A DNA stretch of 64,000 nucleotides from NCBI GenBank assembly GCA_046316615.1, contig JBKDAN010000050.1, positions 1-64,000 on the forward strand. The letters are read 5' to 3'. The notes under the pieces were generated by a model, which was given only the letters and a program-made list of their open reading frames with translations, made no database searches and had not been told where the DNA came from. This document shows, in pieces, positions 1 to 7,473 of the stretch. Source of the stretch: BJHL01 sp040378885 (lineage in GTDB: Bacteria > Planctomycetota > Phycisphaerae > Phycisphaerales > UBA1924). The stretch's first letter is position 1; each line of letters opens with the position of its first letter. The position numbers and the translations under genes are program-made.

Positions 1-378
1 ATCTCGCGATTGGACAGCGACATCATCGAACTGATGATGGCGACGTGCGAAGGACGACTGGCGGACGTTGATGTGCGATGGAAGGACGAAGCGAGCTGCT
101 GCATCGTCATCGCGAGCGAGGGCTACCCCGACAAGCCCAAGACCGGTGTTGCGATCAATGGCATTGACGCGGCGAACGGGCTGCCCGGCGTGACGGTGTA
201 TCACGCCGGAACGAAGCGCATGGCTGATGGCACGATCGTGACCAACGGCGGGCGCGTGCTGGGCGTAACGGCACTGGCGAAGACGGCTCGCGAGGCTCGC
301 GACCGCGCGTATGAAGCGGCAGCGGCGATTGGGTTTGTGGGGAAGGTGATGCGGACGGATATTGGCGCGACGGCTTGA
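1..378 (+). CDS. purD: Phosphoribosylamine-glycine ligase, C-terminal part (5' end outside window)
   Basis: The reading frame is open from base 1, so the gene enters from the left edge; about 125 C-terminal residues are present. PurD joins glycine to phosphoribosylamine using ATP, the second step of purine synthesis, in the cytosol. The visible part matches the C-terminal domain of the family: DSDIIELMMA (as in LKSDLVELCEA), then VYHAGTK, VTNGGRVLGVTAL and a terminal DIG. The spacing and order of these motifs are as in full-length PurD, and nothing is broken in the part seen. The ATP-grasp active site lies outside the window and cannot be judged. No partner purine gene follows. Confidence 0.93.
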   Translation: MSRLDSDIIELMMATCEGRLADVDVRWKDEASCCIVIASEGYPDKPKTGVAINGIDAANGLPGVTVYHAGTKRMADGTIVTNGGRVLGVTALAKTAREARDRAYEAAAAIGFVGKVMRTDIGATA

Positions 379-550
379 AGTAACCAGCAAACTGCTGAAG
401 ATGGCCTGACGATCGCACCTGCGCTACGACCGTGCAAATCGGCGCGGGACGTGCGCACTTCGCAACATTCGCTGTCGCATTTCACACTCACTGGCAAGAC
501 TTGACACGCCAATTTCCAGCGGAGCAGGGCCAGCCGCCGATGCGGTCTGC

Positions 551-1681
551 ATGATCCGCCACAGTCCAGCCGTCGTTGCCGCCGCCATACTGCTCACTGC
601 GAGCCTTGCTCAGGCTCAGGTGCTTGAGTACAGCGTGCAAACCTACGCGCCGTTGCCACAGTTCGCAGGAACGGACGTTCAATACAAGTGGCGTCCACGC
701 GGTCTCCTTCCAGACAACTCCATTGCCGCCAACGTCGAGTTCTTTCGACCGCAAACCCCCGGCCTCATTGAAGGGGCGGCTTTCGTACTCGGGGCTCAAA
801 GTGCATCCGCGATCACGTCACCGACAGGTACTGCACTACGAAATCTGCGGACTACCGCCATCGAGACTAGCGGGCGCGTCCATCTGACGAGTGAAGACGC
901 GAACGGTGACCTGCAGTTTTACATTTGGCAAGACGGAGTCACATCTGCGCAAGGTAATTCGCTTCCGGTATCGTCATTCCAGGTCTATGACGCGTCCACC
1001 GCTGGCCATCTCCTGGGAAGGAATGTGGGAGCACCGTTCGCGTCGGAAGTGATTTTCAACGGCACACGACGATCTGTCACATCAGGAACAGATCCATTCG
1101 TGAGCGAATCTACTTACTCTGTCAACGCCGCAGGCGACGTCGCGGGCCTTCGATCCCTCAACGCCGACCCGGTTGCATACGTGTGGTCAGCGACCGGCAA
1201 TCGAACGCTCGCGTATCCGGACATCGATCCACAGTGGTTTCTTCGCATCTATACAGGCGTGGAGATCAATGATCTGGGCTGGGTTACTGCGATGCGGAGT
1301 CTGACCGATCAGGTCACCTACAACAGTTTCACGTATCTCTGGCGCGGCGAAGAACGCATCGAGTTGCCCGGAGGCGGCGCAGACTTCCTCACACCCCAAC
1401 TTGACAACCTCGGCACGCTCCTGTCTGCCGATGACACCAGCCCGTACCTCTGGCGCGATGGCGAACTTGTGCACATGAACGATCTCGCGATTTCCAGCTT
1501 CGCGGGCACGCTTGTGTCGCTCGATCGCCTCGAACCTGACGGGCGGGTCATCGGCCAGGCCCTCGTCGATGGCATCCGCGTCCCCGTCGTGCTCACGCCG
1601 ATTCCCGCGCCAGGTTCGGTTGCGATCGCTTTTGCAGGCGTCACCATCGTGGCAACGCGCCGGCGTCGTAACTCCATCTAG
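551..1681 (+). CDS. Exported HAF-repeat-like protein with PEP-CTERM-type C-terminal tail
   Basis: 376 residues. The N-terminus is a signal peptide (hydrophobic 8-20, cleavage likely after SLAQA). The middle has several spaced W-x-x-G / IND-x-GWV units (YIWQDG, YVWSATG, INDLGWV, YLWRGEE, YLWRDGE), the look of HAF-type beta repeats found in extracellular proteins. The last 30 residues give PIPAPGS, a hydrophobic stretch, then ATRRRR, which is the architecture of PEP-CTERM-like sorting signals in planctomycetes (family knowledge). It is therefore probably exported and processed at the envelope. The function is unknown. It stands alone between purD and a convergent VOC gene. The start has only a weak ribosome site. 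Confidence 0.8.
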   Translation: MIRHSPAVVAAAILLTASLAQAQVLEYSVQTYAPLPQFAGTDVQYKWRPRGLLPDNSIAANVEFFRPQTPGLIEGAAFVLGAQSASAITSPTGTALRNLRTTAIETSGRVHLTSEDANGDLQFYIWQDGVTSAQGNSLPVSSFQVYDASTAGHLLGRNVGAPFASEVIFNGTRRSVTSGTDPFVSESTYSVNAAGDVAGLRSLNADPVAYVWSATGNRTLAYPDIDPQWFLRIYTGVEINDLGWVTAMRSLTDQVTYNSFTYLWRGEERIELPGGGADFLTPQLDNLGTLLSADDTSPYLWRDGELVHMNDLAISSFAGTLVSLDRLEPDGRVIGQALVDGIRVPVVLTPIPAPGSVAIAFAGVTIVATRRRRNSI

Positions 1682-1717
1682 CAAACAACCCCCACCGCAT
1701 TCTGCTCGTCAATCGCA

Positions 1718-2116
1718 TCATCGGATCACTTCCGCGCGCTGTATCAAATCAAAGCGGTTCCCATACAGATCCTCAAACACCGCCACTGTTCCATACTTCT
1801 CGCGCCGCGGCACCTGCGTGAACACCACGCCAGCCTCGCACATCCGCACATAATCGCGCTCAAAGTCATCCGACTCGATGAACATCATCACGCGCCCGCC
1901 CGTCTGGTTGCCAATCCGGCTCTGTTGCTCAGCCGTGACCGCCTTTGCCAGGAGCAACGCGGCCCCGCCGCCCTCCGGCCCGACGCGCACCCACCGCTTA
2001 CCACCGCCGCGATCTTCGTCTTCGAGAAGTGCAAAGCCAATCTTGTTCACGTAGAACGCAATCGCCTCGTCGTAGTCGCGCACAACCACCGTTGCCAGAA
2101 GAACACTTCGCAGCAT
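1718..2116 (-). CDS. VOC (glyoxalase/bleomycin-resistance) family protein
   Basis: 132 residues from the ATG at 2116; the frame is open further upstream, but VOC homology starts at LLATVVVRDYDEAIAFY. It has the family's beta-alpha-beta-beta-beta plan: an N-terminal VxDYDxAIxFYxxKIGF, a central RVMMFIESDDFERDY, and a C-terminal VFEDLYGNRFDLIQR that supplies the usual metal-ligand glutamate region. Members bind a divalent metal and act on small molecules (isomerases, dioxygenases, drug-binding proteins). The substrate cannot be told from sequence. The gene is convergent with the exported protein on its left and divergent from tRNA-fMet on its right. Confidence 0.85.
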   Translation of the reverse strand: MLRSVLLATVVVRDYDEAIAFYVNKIGFALLEDEDRGGGKRWVRVGPEGGGAALLLAKAVTAEQQSRIGNQTGGRVMMFIESDDFERDYVRMCEAGVVFTQVPRREKYGTVAVFEDLYGNRFDLIQRAEVIR

Positions 2117-2195
2117 GCACCAGCGTACCCACACGCCAAACACAGCCGCGAAACCACGCGCAATCCGGCGAAAACCGCGATTTTCGCCCTGCACC

Positions 2196-2224
2196 TTGAC
2201 GTAATCCTCGGGATTCCCTATCGT
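2196..2224 (+). promoter_or_regulatory. Probable promoter of tRNA-fMet
   Basis: TTGACG at 2196-2201, a 17-base spacer, then TATCGT at 2219-2224: a good sigma70-type match with ideal spacing. Transcription would start near 2231, giving a leader of about 40 bases before the tRNA. Confidence 0.55.
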
Positions 2225-2271
2225 TTAGGCCGGCCCATGCCGGAACCGGTTCTTGCAATCTTACTAATGAT

Positions 2272-2345
<74 letters not shown>

Positions 2346-2360
2346 TTCTCAGAATCGACG

Positions 2361-2397
2361 AACCCCCGGGTCGCAAGGCTCGGGGGTTGTCGTTTTT
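2361..2397 (+). terminator. Rho-independent terminator of tRNA-fMet
   Basis: Stem AACCCCCGGG (2361-2370) pairs with the arm ending CGGGGGTT (2379-2388), loop TCGCAAGG, tail GTCGTTTTT. Nearly the same hairpin and tail recur at 5445-5481, and a related one at 3139-3177; all three point to the plus strand. Confidence 0.85.
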
Positions 2398-2440
2398 GGC
2401 CAAACTGCTCGTCTTTCGCCAGGCTGTGGAGTCAGACCGG

Positions 2441-3019
2441 TCAGCGGCGTGACTTGATCCACGCGAGCACTTCGGAAGCGTTGGCGTCCGGCGGAGAGAC
2501 CGGATACCAGACTTTCCGAATGGTGCCCGTCTCAACATACCAAGCCATCCGCCGCAGCAGCGTCGTCGGGCCGCCACCGCCGATGGCGTCGATGGCGAAC
2601 TCGAATGTCGGAAGTCGCAGTGCTCTGGTCAGCCGCAATTCGCTGTCCGAGAGGATCGCGAACGTCACGTGGTTGCGCTCGACGAACTCCGTCTGAAACT
2701 CGACGGTCTGTGTGCTCAGGCCGAAGACTTCCACGCCCAGGGCCTTGAACTCGGCGTGAAGGTCTCGGAACGCGCATGCCTGCGGCGTGCAGCCGCGGGC
2801 GCCGGGAATGGCGTCCCAGTCGGGACCCGGAGACTTGTCGGGGACACCGGTGCGCGGGTAGGCGAACACGACAGCGGACGACAGTTCGGCGAGGTTCATC
2901 ACGCGACCATCCGTTGCGGGCAAGGCGATGCTCGGGATCGCGAGATTCTCGAGATGGCTTGCGAGGCCATCATCCTGTGGAACTGGGAGATTTGCAGGGA
3001 GTGCGAATCTCAGATCCAT
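2441..3019 (-). CDS. PrxQ/BCP-type peroxiredoxin (redoxin domain)
   Basis: 192 residues. A thiol peroxidase that reduces hydrogen peroxide and organic peroxides with electrons from thioredoxin, in the cytosol (no signal peptide). The thioredoxin-fold core begins at VVFAYPRTG (50-58). C77 and C82 stand in GARGCTPQAC: a cysteine pair four residues apart is the PrxQ/BCP atypical two-cysteine arrangement, with C77 peroxidatic and C82 resolving. The next motif is FRDLHAEFKALGVEVFGLSTQ, as in redoxins. The insert between YPRTG and the cysteines is longer than in classical Bcp. The gene lies downstream of a DUF1566 gene on the same strand, separated by repeat element A. Confidence 0.85.
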   Translation of the reverse strand: MDLRFALPANLPVPQDDGLASHLENLAIPSIALPATDGRVMNLAELSSAVVFAYPRTGVPDKSPGPDWDAIPGARGCTPQACAFRDLHAEFKALGVEVFGLSTQTVEFQTEFVERNHVTFAILSDSELRLTRALRLPTFEFAIDAIGGGGPTTLLRRMAWYVETGTIRKVWYPVSPPDANASEVLAWIKSRR

Positions 3020-3050
3020 GAGTGATACTCCATGTCCCAGTGTATGTGTT

Positions 3051-3127
3051 GCCGGGCGGACACATCGGCTCGTCCTGTCTCCGGACTCCGGGCCGGAGAT
3101 CGTCAGATCATCCCCCGCCCTCTATTT
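3051..3127 (+). repeat. Intergenic repeat element, copy A (candidate small RNA)
   Basis: This aligns over about 77 bases, almost without gaps, with copies at 5079-5155 and 5362-5438. Shared blocks are GCCGGG at the 5' end, TCGTCCTGTCTC, GTCAGA(C/T)CA(C/T)CCCCCG and CCTCTATT. The centre forms a hairpin CTCCGG/CCGGAG in this copy; the other copies keep a hairpin with changed bases. A plus-strand terminator begins 12 bases later. It lies between two minus-strand genes. Confidence 0.6.
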
Positions 3128-3138
3128 CCAGAATCGAT

Positions 3139-3177
3139 AAACCCCCGCGCTGCATGACGCGGGGGTTTTCGTTTTCT
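3139..3177 (+). terminator. Rho-independent terminator following repeat copy A
   Basis: Stem AAACCCCCGCG (3139-3149)/CGCGGGGGTTT (3158-3168) with a T-rich tail TTTTCGTTTTC. The T tract is only on the plus-strand side, although both flanking protein genes are on the minus strand. The preceding CAGAATCGA is identical to the sequence before the tRNA-fMet terminator. Confidence 0.75.
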
Positions 3178-3240
3178 TGGATCTCGGGGCGTCCAAGTCC
3201 GTCGGTCGTGTAGCCTGGGGCATCAGGGCCTTTGCGATGC

Positions 3241-4473
3241 TTAGGACGTTCGAACCAGACGCACGAAATTGTTGATGCGGATGTCGTCACCCTGAGGGCC
3301 AAACCCGTTGCGGTACTTTGGGTCGTTGGGGTCGCCCGACTTCGGATCGCTCCGCTGCGCACCGGCGCCGTGGACGTTGATGAATCCGTTCCGGACTTCA
3401 GGAGGCTTCGGCCCCCTGGGCTCGGGCGCTCCGGGCGGGGGCGGGGGCAGCTTTCCCAACGATCGACCGAAGCAGACGTACACCGCTTGGGTACCGAGAA
3501 GTGTGCCCGGCGCTTCGAAGTGTGTCGTCGAGGACCAGAAGTACGACTCCGCGTCGGTAATTGAGAAGATGGGATCGATTGCTGCGGAGCGTCGCTGAGG
3601 GTCAGCAGCGTCGGGTGCACGGGAATAGTCCACAATCGATTGCAGTTCCTTCGCGTTGGGCAGGCGCCAGTCATCGTGGCCCGCCAGACGAGACGCCTGC
3701 GCGTACGCCAGGGCGTCCTTCCACGCCATGCCCTTCGCGCTGTCCGCCTTGGCCCACATGAGCCCGGTCGCCTTGTCGGTGACGGTCCCATCGCCATGGT
3801 CCACGAACTGGTTTTCTCCGTACACGGGATTACCGCGCACAAATCTCGCCCAGCGCACCATCTCTCCCTCGACCGGATGACGGTCGCGCGGATACCCCTT
3901 GATTCGCCCATCCGCGAAGTTCACCCCAAAGACCGTCGGTTCATTGTTCATCGTCAGCCCGACGTACTCGGTGCTCGACCAATACTGCGCGTCGATCGCT
4001 CGCAGGCCCTTGCGCTCATCGCCGAAGTGAAACTCGAAGACCGATGTATCGATGTAAGGCTGCATCGGCGAGAAGCCGCTGCCGCCCCGGAAGTCCATCA
4101 ACGAATACAATTCCTTGATCGTTGGCAACCGCCAGTCCGACTGCCCCGCAACTCGGCACTCCACTGCCTTGGCCTTCGCCTGCCGATAGGTGCATTCGAT
4201 CGGCACCTTGGTCCAGATCAATCCCGTCTGCTCGTCACGCACCGAGCCATCGCCCAGATCCTTGAACTGCATGGGCGAGGTGACGAAATCAGCATCCTGA
4301 CCGAAAAAGGGTTCACCTTTGCCGGGGTGGATGACTTTACCGCCGTCGTCATAGCACTGACGCTGACCGGTGTGCGTGACGACGTACGAACGCGCCGGGG
4401 CAGGAACTGAAGGCGGAGAGGAACTCTGCAGTGACGCCAACAGCAAGCTTGCGACGATTGATCCGACGTTCAT
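3241..4473 (-). CDS. Exported protein with two DUF1566 (Lcl-type) domains
   Basis: 410 residues from the ATG at 4473, chosen because AAAGGAG lies at good distance upstream; the frame is open for 15 more codons. A short signal peptide precedes a Ser/Pro-rich linker. Two DUF1566 (Lcl C-terminal-like) domains follow, each with the family order: DLGDGSVRDEQTGLIWTK ... DWRLPTIKELYSLMD ... YWSSTEY, and again DHGDGTVTDKATGLMWAK ... DWRLPNAKELQSIVD ... YFWSSTT. The domain is common in cell-surface proteins, including a Legionella collagen-like adhesin; its biochemical role is unclear. The C-terminus holds a proline/glycine linker and ends in NNFVRLVR, typical of the second repeat. Probably secreted. 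Confidence 0.85.
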   Translation of the reverse strand: MNVGSIVASLLLASLQSSSPPSVPAPARSYVVTHTGQRQCYDDGGKVIHPGKGEPFFGQDADFVTSPMQFKDLGDGSVRDEQTGLIWTKVPIECTYRQAKAKAVECRVAGQSDWRLPTIKELYSLMDFRGGSGFSPMQPYIDTSVFEFHFGDERKGLRAIDAQYWSSTEYVGLTMNNEPTVFGVNFADGRIKGYPRDRHPVEGEMVRWARFVRGNPVYGENQFVDHGDGTVTDKATGLMWAKADSAKGMAWKDALAYAQASRLAGHDDWRLPNAKELQSIVDYSRAPDAADPQRRSAAIDPIFSITDAESYFWSSTTHFEAPGTLLGTQAVYVCFGRSLGKLPPPPPGAPEPRGPKPPEVRNGFINVHGAGAQRSDPKSGDPNDPKYRNGFGPQGDDIRINNFVRLVRTS

Positions 4474-4514
4474 GATGGAACTCCTTTCGTGCGCCGTATC
4501 GAAGCGGCAGACGG

Positions 4515-5018
4515 TCAATCTGGAACCGGGCCTAAACCATCGCCGCTCATGGCGGCTCGGAGGTCGTGCAGCACGCGACGAACACGCCGAATCTCTTGCG
4601 GCGAGAGCCCCGCAACCAGCCGCGATTCAGCCCGCGTCCATGCGGATCGAACCTGCGCGGCCGCGTCGCACCCCGCGGGCGTGAGCGTCACCCTCATCGC
4701 CCGGCCATCCTGCTCGTCCGGCACGCGTCGTACAAGACCGAGCTCCTGCATGCGTCGCAGCACCTGCGTGGCCGCGGTCTCTCGCATCCCCAAGCACTGC
4801 GCCACCTGAACCTGTGTCACGCCGTCTTCAGCATCCACCAGCACATCCAACACCCGCCCCTGCCCGTGATGCAGGCCGAGCGGCTCAAGCTGCGAGCGAA
4901 TCATCGCCTCCAGCAATCGCGCGGTGTGCAGGATCAGGTGCAGAAGCGGCCGCTGCTGACCCGGTAAAGGCTCGCGTGCGGCCGGTCCGGCTCGCGATGT
5001 CGCTTTCTTGGCGGACAT
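4515..5018 (-). CDS. MarR-family transcriptional regulator
   Basis: 167 residues from the ATG at 5018. The long upstream extension of the frame is rejected because a promoter and palindrome end right at this ATG. The core is a winged helix: VLDVLVDAEDGVTQVQVAQCLG, recognition helix METAATQVLRRMQELGLV-type (RETAATQVLRRMQ), and the wing VPDEQDGRAMRVTLTPAG with the conserved D-x-R. Flanking helices make the dimer. MarR proteins usually repress their own gene and neighbours until a small ligand binds. Here the TTGACA promoter and 18-base perfect palindrome immediately upstream fit autorepression (inference). No efflux or enzyme gene is obviously paired with it; DUF1566 lies downstream. Confidence 0.88.
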   Translation of the reverse strand: MSAKKATSRAGPAAREPLPGQQRPLLHLILHTARLLEAMIRSQLEPLGLHHGQGRVLDVLVDAEDGVTQVQVAQCLGMRETAATQVLRRMQELGLVRRVPDEQDGRAMRVTLTPAGCDAAAQVRSAWTRAESRLVAGLSPQEIRRVRRVLHDLRAAMSGDGLGPVPD

Positions 5019-5036
5019 TACTACAGTACTGTAGTA
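5019..5036. promoter_or_regulatory. 18-bp perfect palindrome, likely MarR operator
   Basis: TACTACAGTACTGTAGTA is perfectly self-complementary and abuts the marR start codon. It covers the putative -10 box and transcription start. The inner TACA...TGTA core is like those bound by winged-helix repressors (family knowledge), so a repressor here would block RNA polymerase directly. Confidence 0.65.
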
Positions 5037-5056
5037 TCTGACGACTGCTGTGTCAA
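5028..5056 (-). promoter_or_regulatory. Putative marR promoter
   Basis: On the minus strand TTGACA (5056-5051) is followed after exactly 17 bases by TACAGT (5033-5028). Transcription would begin about 3-5 bases before the ATG, so the mRNA would be leaderless; no ribosome site is visible upstream of the ATG. Confidence 0.55.
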
Positions 5057-5078
5057 GTCCATCAACAACTCGCGCCTC

Positions 5079-5155
5079 GCCGGGTTCCGAGATTGTGGCG
5101 TCCTGTCTCTGGGTCTGCGAAGAGCACGTCGTCAGACCACCCCGCGGCCCTCTTA
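5079..5155 (+). repeat. Intergenic repeat element, copy B
   Basis: Same 77-base element as copies A and C, roughly 70% like C by eye: GCCGGGTT, GGCGTCCTGTCTC, GTCAGACCACCCC, CCTCTT. The central hairpin is reduced to CTCT/AGAG. No terminator follows; about 200 bases of non-repeated sequence without a credible gene separate it from copy C. Confidence 0.55.
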
Positions 5156-5361
5156 GCATGGATGGTCCGACGACCGGCCGTGGGGCGTGTCGCGCCAAGG
5201 GGGGTCGGAAGGCACGGGTTCTGTACTTGTCCCCTATGCGGCCGATCGGCGTGCTGCCCGGAAAATCGTGCGATCGCGTGAAGATTCTCTCTTTCCGTCT
5301 CGGCAGCGCCGCCACCCGGCCTCGCGTCGCGCAGGCATAACCGGGACACGCCCTGCACCTC

Positions 5362-5438
5362 ACCGGGTTTCGACATTCGGGCGTCGTGTCTCCGGGGCTC
5401 TGGAATCGACGCTGTCAGACCACCCCCCGTCCTCTATT
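5362..5438 (+). repeat. Intergenic repeat element, copy C (candidate small RNA)
   Basis: ACCGGGTTTCG, GGGCGTCGTGTCTC, then a hairpin TCCGG/CTGGA, then GTCAGACCACCCCCCG and CCTCTATTG. A strong plus-strand terminator follows directly. The flanking protein genes (marR, DHFR-like) are both on the minus strand, so the terminator has no coding gene to serve. The stretch 5156-5361 between copies B and C shows nothing recognisable. Confidence 0.6.
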
Positions 5439-5444
5439 GAGATG

Positions 5445-5481
5445 AACCCCCGGGTCGTGAGACTCGGGGGTTGTCGCTTTT
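5445..5481 (+). terminator. Rho-independent terminator following repeat copy C
   Basis: Left arm AACCCCCGGG (5445-5454), right arm CTCGGGGGTT (5463-5472), tail GTCGCTTTT. Arms, loop and tail differ from the tRNA-fMet terminator at only a few positions, so the two are probably related by duplication. Confidence 0.8.
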
Positions 5482-5509
5482 GCGAGAACGGAGCGCGAGG
5501 CCGCGTCGT

Positions 5510-6076
5510 TCAATCCCGGCGGCTGGCCGTTCCGACGTCGTAGCGCAGCTCAACAAATGCGGCCCCCTGTTGCGTGACGCTTGTCAGACGAAGGTTGGGG
5601 CTCAGAAGCCGGCGCGGCAGCAGCGGCTTTCCCTTCCCCAGTGTGACGGAGCCGATCTGCACAATGAGCTCGTCGAGCAGGCCGGCGTCGAAGAACTGAC
5701 CCGCGAGGTCGCCCCCTCCGACAACCCAGAGGTTGCGACTTCCTGCAGCTTGCCGCATGGCGGGAAACACCGCGCGCAGATCACCACTCACGAATCTGAT
5801 GTCTGCTCCGGGGATGATTGGCTGTGGTCGGGACGAGAAGACCCACGCGGGGCATGTGTACGGCCAGGCCGAGCCGGTTTGTGCCGCCACTTCTTGGGCG
5901 TTGTTCAGTATCCAGCGATAGGTTGAGGAGCCCATGGCTATCGCACCAACTTTGGCGATGAAGTCGGGATAGCTGGATGCGGACACATCACCGAGACTGA
6001 ACAGCCAGGCGAGCGAGTCGTCCTCGGTCGCGATGAAGCCGTCGAGGCTCGCGGCGGTGTAGTACTGGGTCTTCAT
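5510..6076 (-). CDS. Dihydrofolate reductase family protein (RibD C-terminal type)
   Basis: 188 residues, the usual length for stand-alone RibD_C/DHFR-like reductases (YyaP/YwjB type). Family signs are the N-terminal TAASLDGFIATEDDSLAWL (substrate-side loop), AIAMGSSTYRWIL, the NADPH-binding LWVVGGGDLAGQFFDAGLLDEL, and SVTLGKGKPLLP. Such proteins are presumed NADPH-dependent reductases; the natural substrate is mostly unknown, and true folate reduction is not established for this subgroup. No signal peptide. It stands alone on the minus strand, downstream of an MDR oxidoreductase with about 230 bases between. Confidence 0.87.
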   Translation of the reverse strand: MKTQYYTAASLDGFIATEDDSLAWLFSLGDVSASSYPDFIAKVGAIAMGSSTYRWILNNAQEVAAQTGSAWPYTCPAWVFSSRPQPIIPGADIRFVSGDLRAVFPAMRQAAGSRNLWVVGGGDLAGQFFDAGLLDELIVQIGSVTLGKGKPLLPRRLLSPNLRLTSVTQQGAAFVELRYDVGTASRRD

Positions 6077-6304
6077 ACTCGTCCAGCTTCAATGCGTGCG
6101 TGCGGAGCGATCACTCTTTGGTGAGACTGCTTCCCTGCGGTGCATGGTTGTTGCAGATAGTAGGATTTTCAGTCTTGAGCAGTCACGATGATCGTCGTGT
6201 GAGCACGTCGCGCCGCCGCTCGGGCTCCTTGCTTTGGGCTGGAAGCGATGGATGCAGCCGCGACTTTGCGTCGATTGAGCAGGTGACTCATCGATCCTGC
6301 GTGT

Positions 6305-7288
6305 TCATGTTTCATCCATCGTCACAACCACGCTGCCCACCTTGCGGCCTGAATCCACGTGGCGGTGCGCGGCCACGATTTCATGCAGCGGATAGCAACG
6401 ATCGATGACGGGGCTGAGGTGACCGGCTTGGGCCAAGCTCATCAGAAGCTCGAGGTCAGCTTTCTTCTCGGGTGCAGTGCCGCCCTTCACGCGCTTTCCG
6501 CCCACCAATCGCGTGCTCAGCAACTGGCAGATCTCGGTCAGCGTCAGAACGGCGGCAAGAAACTGTCCATTGGGCTTGAGCAGTCTTTTGCAGCTCGCAA
6601 AGGATGTTGCACCCACAGTGTCGAACACCACGTCAAACTCGGCTGGGCCTTTGGTAAAGTCCTCGCGGGTGTAGTCGATGACGTGAGCGGCGCCGAGCGA
6701 TCGGACGCGATCGAGATTTGCCGTACTGCAAACGCCCACGACCTGAGCACCAAAGTGCGTGGCCAGTTGCACCGCTGCAACACCAACCGCACCGGAAGCA
6801 CCAACGACAAGCACACGCTGACCCGGCTGGAGATTTGCAAGATCACGCAGGTAGTACACGGCCGTCATCGCGCCGAAGGGGAGGCTCACAGCCTCTTCGA
6901 ATGACAGGCGGGCGGGCTTGGGCACCACTGCGCATCGCTCGGGCACGCACGCCAACTGGGCGTGGGCACCGAAGCGGACGCCGACAACGGCGACGACAGC
7001 ATCGCCCACACGAAACGACGTGACGCCAGGTCCGACGGATTTCACTACGCCAGCGAGCTCCGTGCCGAGGACGCGTTTGCGAGGCCCGCGCATGCCCAAC
7101 GCAAGACGAGCGAGCGGCACGAACACAGGCGATGGCATGCGCAGCGCCCGCACCCGCGCATCAGCGGACGTGACCGTGGTCGCCTTCACCTGCACGAGCA
7201 GTTCGTCGGCGCGAGGTGTGGGGTCCGCGACTTGTTGCAGTTGGAGAACTTCAGGCGGACCGTATCTTGCACACACAACGGCCTTCAT
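6305..7288 (-). CDS. NAD(P)-dependent medium-chain oxidoreductase (quinone reductase-like)
   Basis: 327 residues, normal for zinc-free MDR enzymes. The N-terminal GroES-like fold carries RYGPPEVLQL and VLGTELAGVVKSVGPGV; the Rossmann domain has VLVVGASGAVGVAAVQLA, the AxxGxxG nucleotide loop of quinone oxidoreductases, followed by GAAHVIDYTREDF and FDVVFDTVG. The zinc-binding cysteine set of alcohol dehydrogenases is absent. The enzyme probably reduces quinones or enones with NADPH in the cytosol; the substrate is not predictable. Good start at MKAVV. It is followed on the same strand by the DHFR-like gene, which may use the same cofactor. Confidence 0.88.
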   Translation of the reverse strand: MKAVVCARYGPPEVLQLQQVADPTPRADELLVQVKATTVTSADARVRALRMPSPVFVPLARLALGMRGPRKRVLGTELAGVVKSVGPGVTSFRVGDAVVAVVGVRFGAHAQLACVPERCAVVPKPARLSFEEAVSLPFGAMTAVYYLRDLANLQPGQRVLVVGASGAVGVAAVQLATHFGAQVVGVCSTANLDRVRSLGAAHVIDYTREDFTKGPAEFDVVFDTVGATSFASCKRLLKPNGQFLAAVLTLTEICQLLSTRLVGGKRVKGGTAPEKKADLELLMSLAQAGHLSPVIDRCYPLHEIVAAHRHVDSGRKVGSVVVTMDET

Positions 7289-7473
7289 GTGTCACTCTAC
7301 GCGGAACGAATCGTCGGGATTGGTGTATCGAGACTCTCATGCGCGATCATGGCTCGCGTCAGGGTGTCACGCACATCTCGCTCGCCGACATCCTTTGCGC
7401 GGTTCTGCTGCCGGCGCATGGCGACAAGATCACGGACTGAAGCACTCGCTCACAGATTCGCGGGCAACACGCG

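Noticed and set aside
3051..3127. Repeat copy A as a degenerate tRNA
   Set aside because: GGGCGG and CCGCCC could pair as an acceptor stem, but B and C do not keep this pairing, and no D or T arm can be built.
5156..5361. Small plus-strand frames between repeat copies B and C
   Set aside because: No ribosome site, arginine-rich shadow composition, and overlap with repeat sequence.
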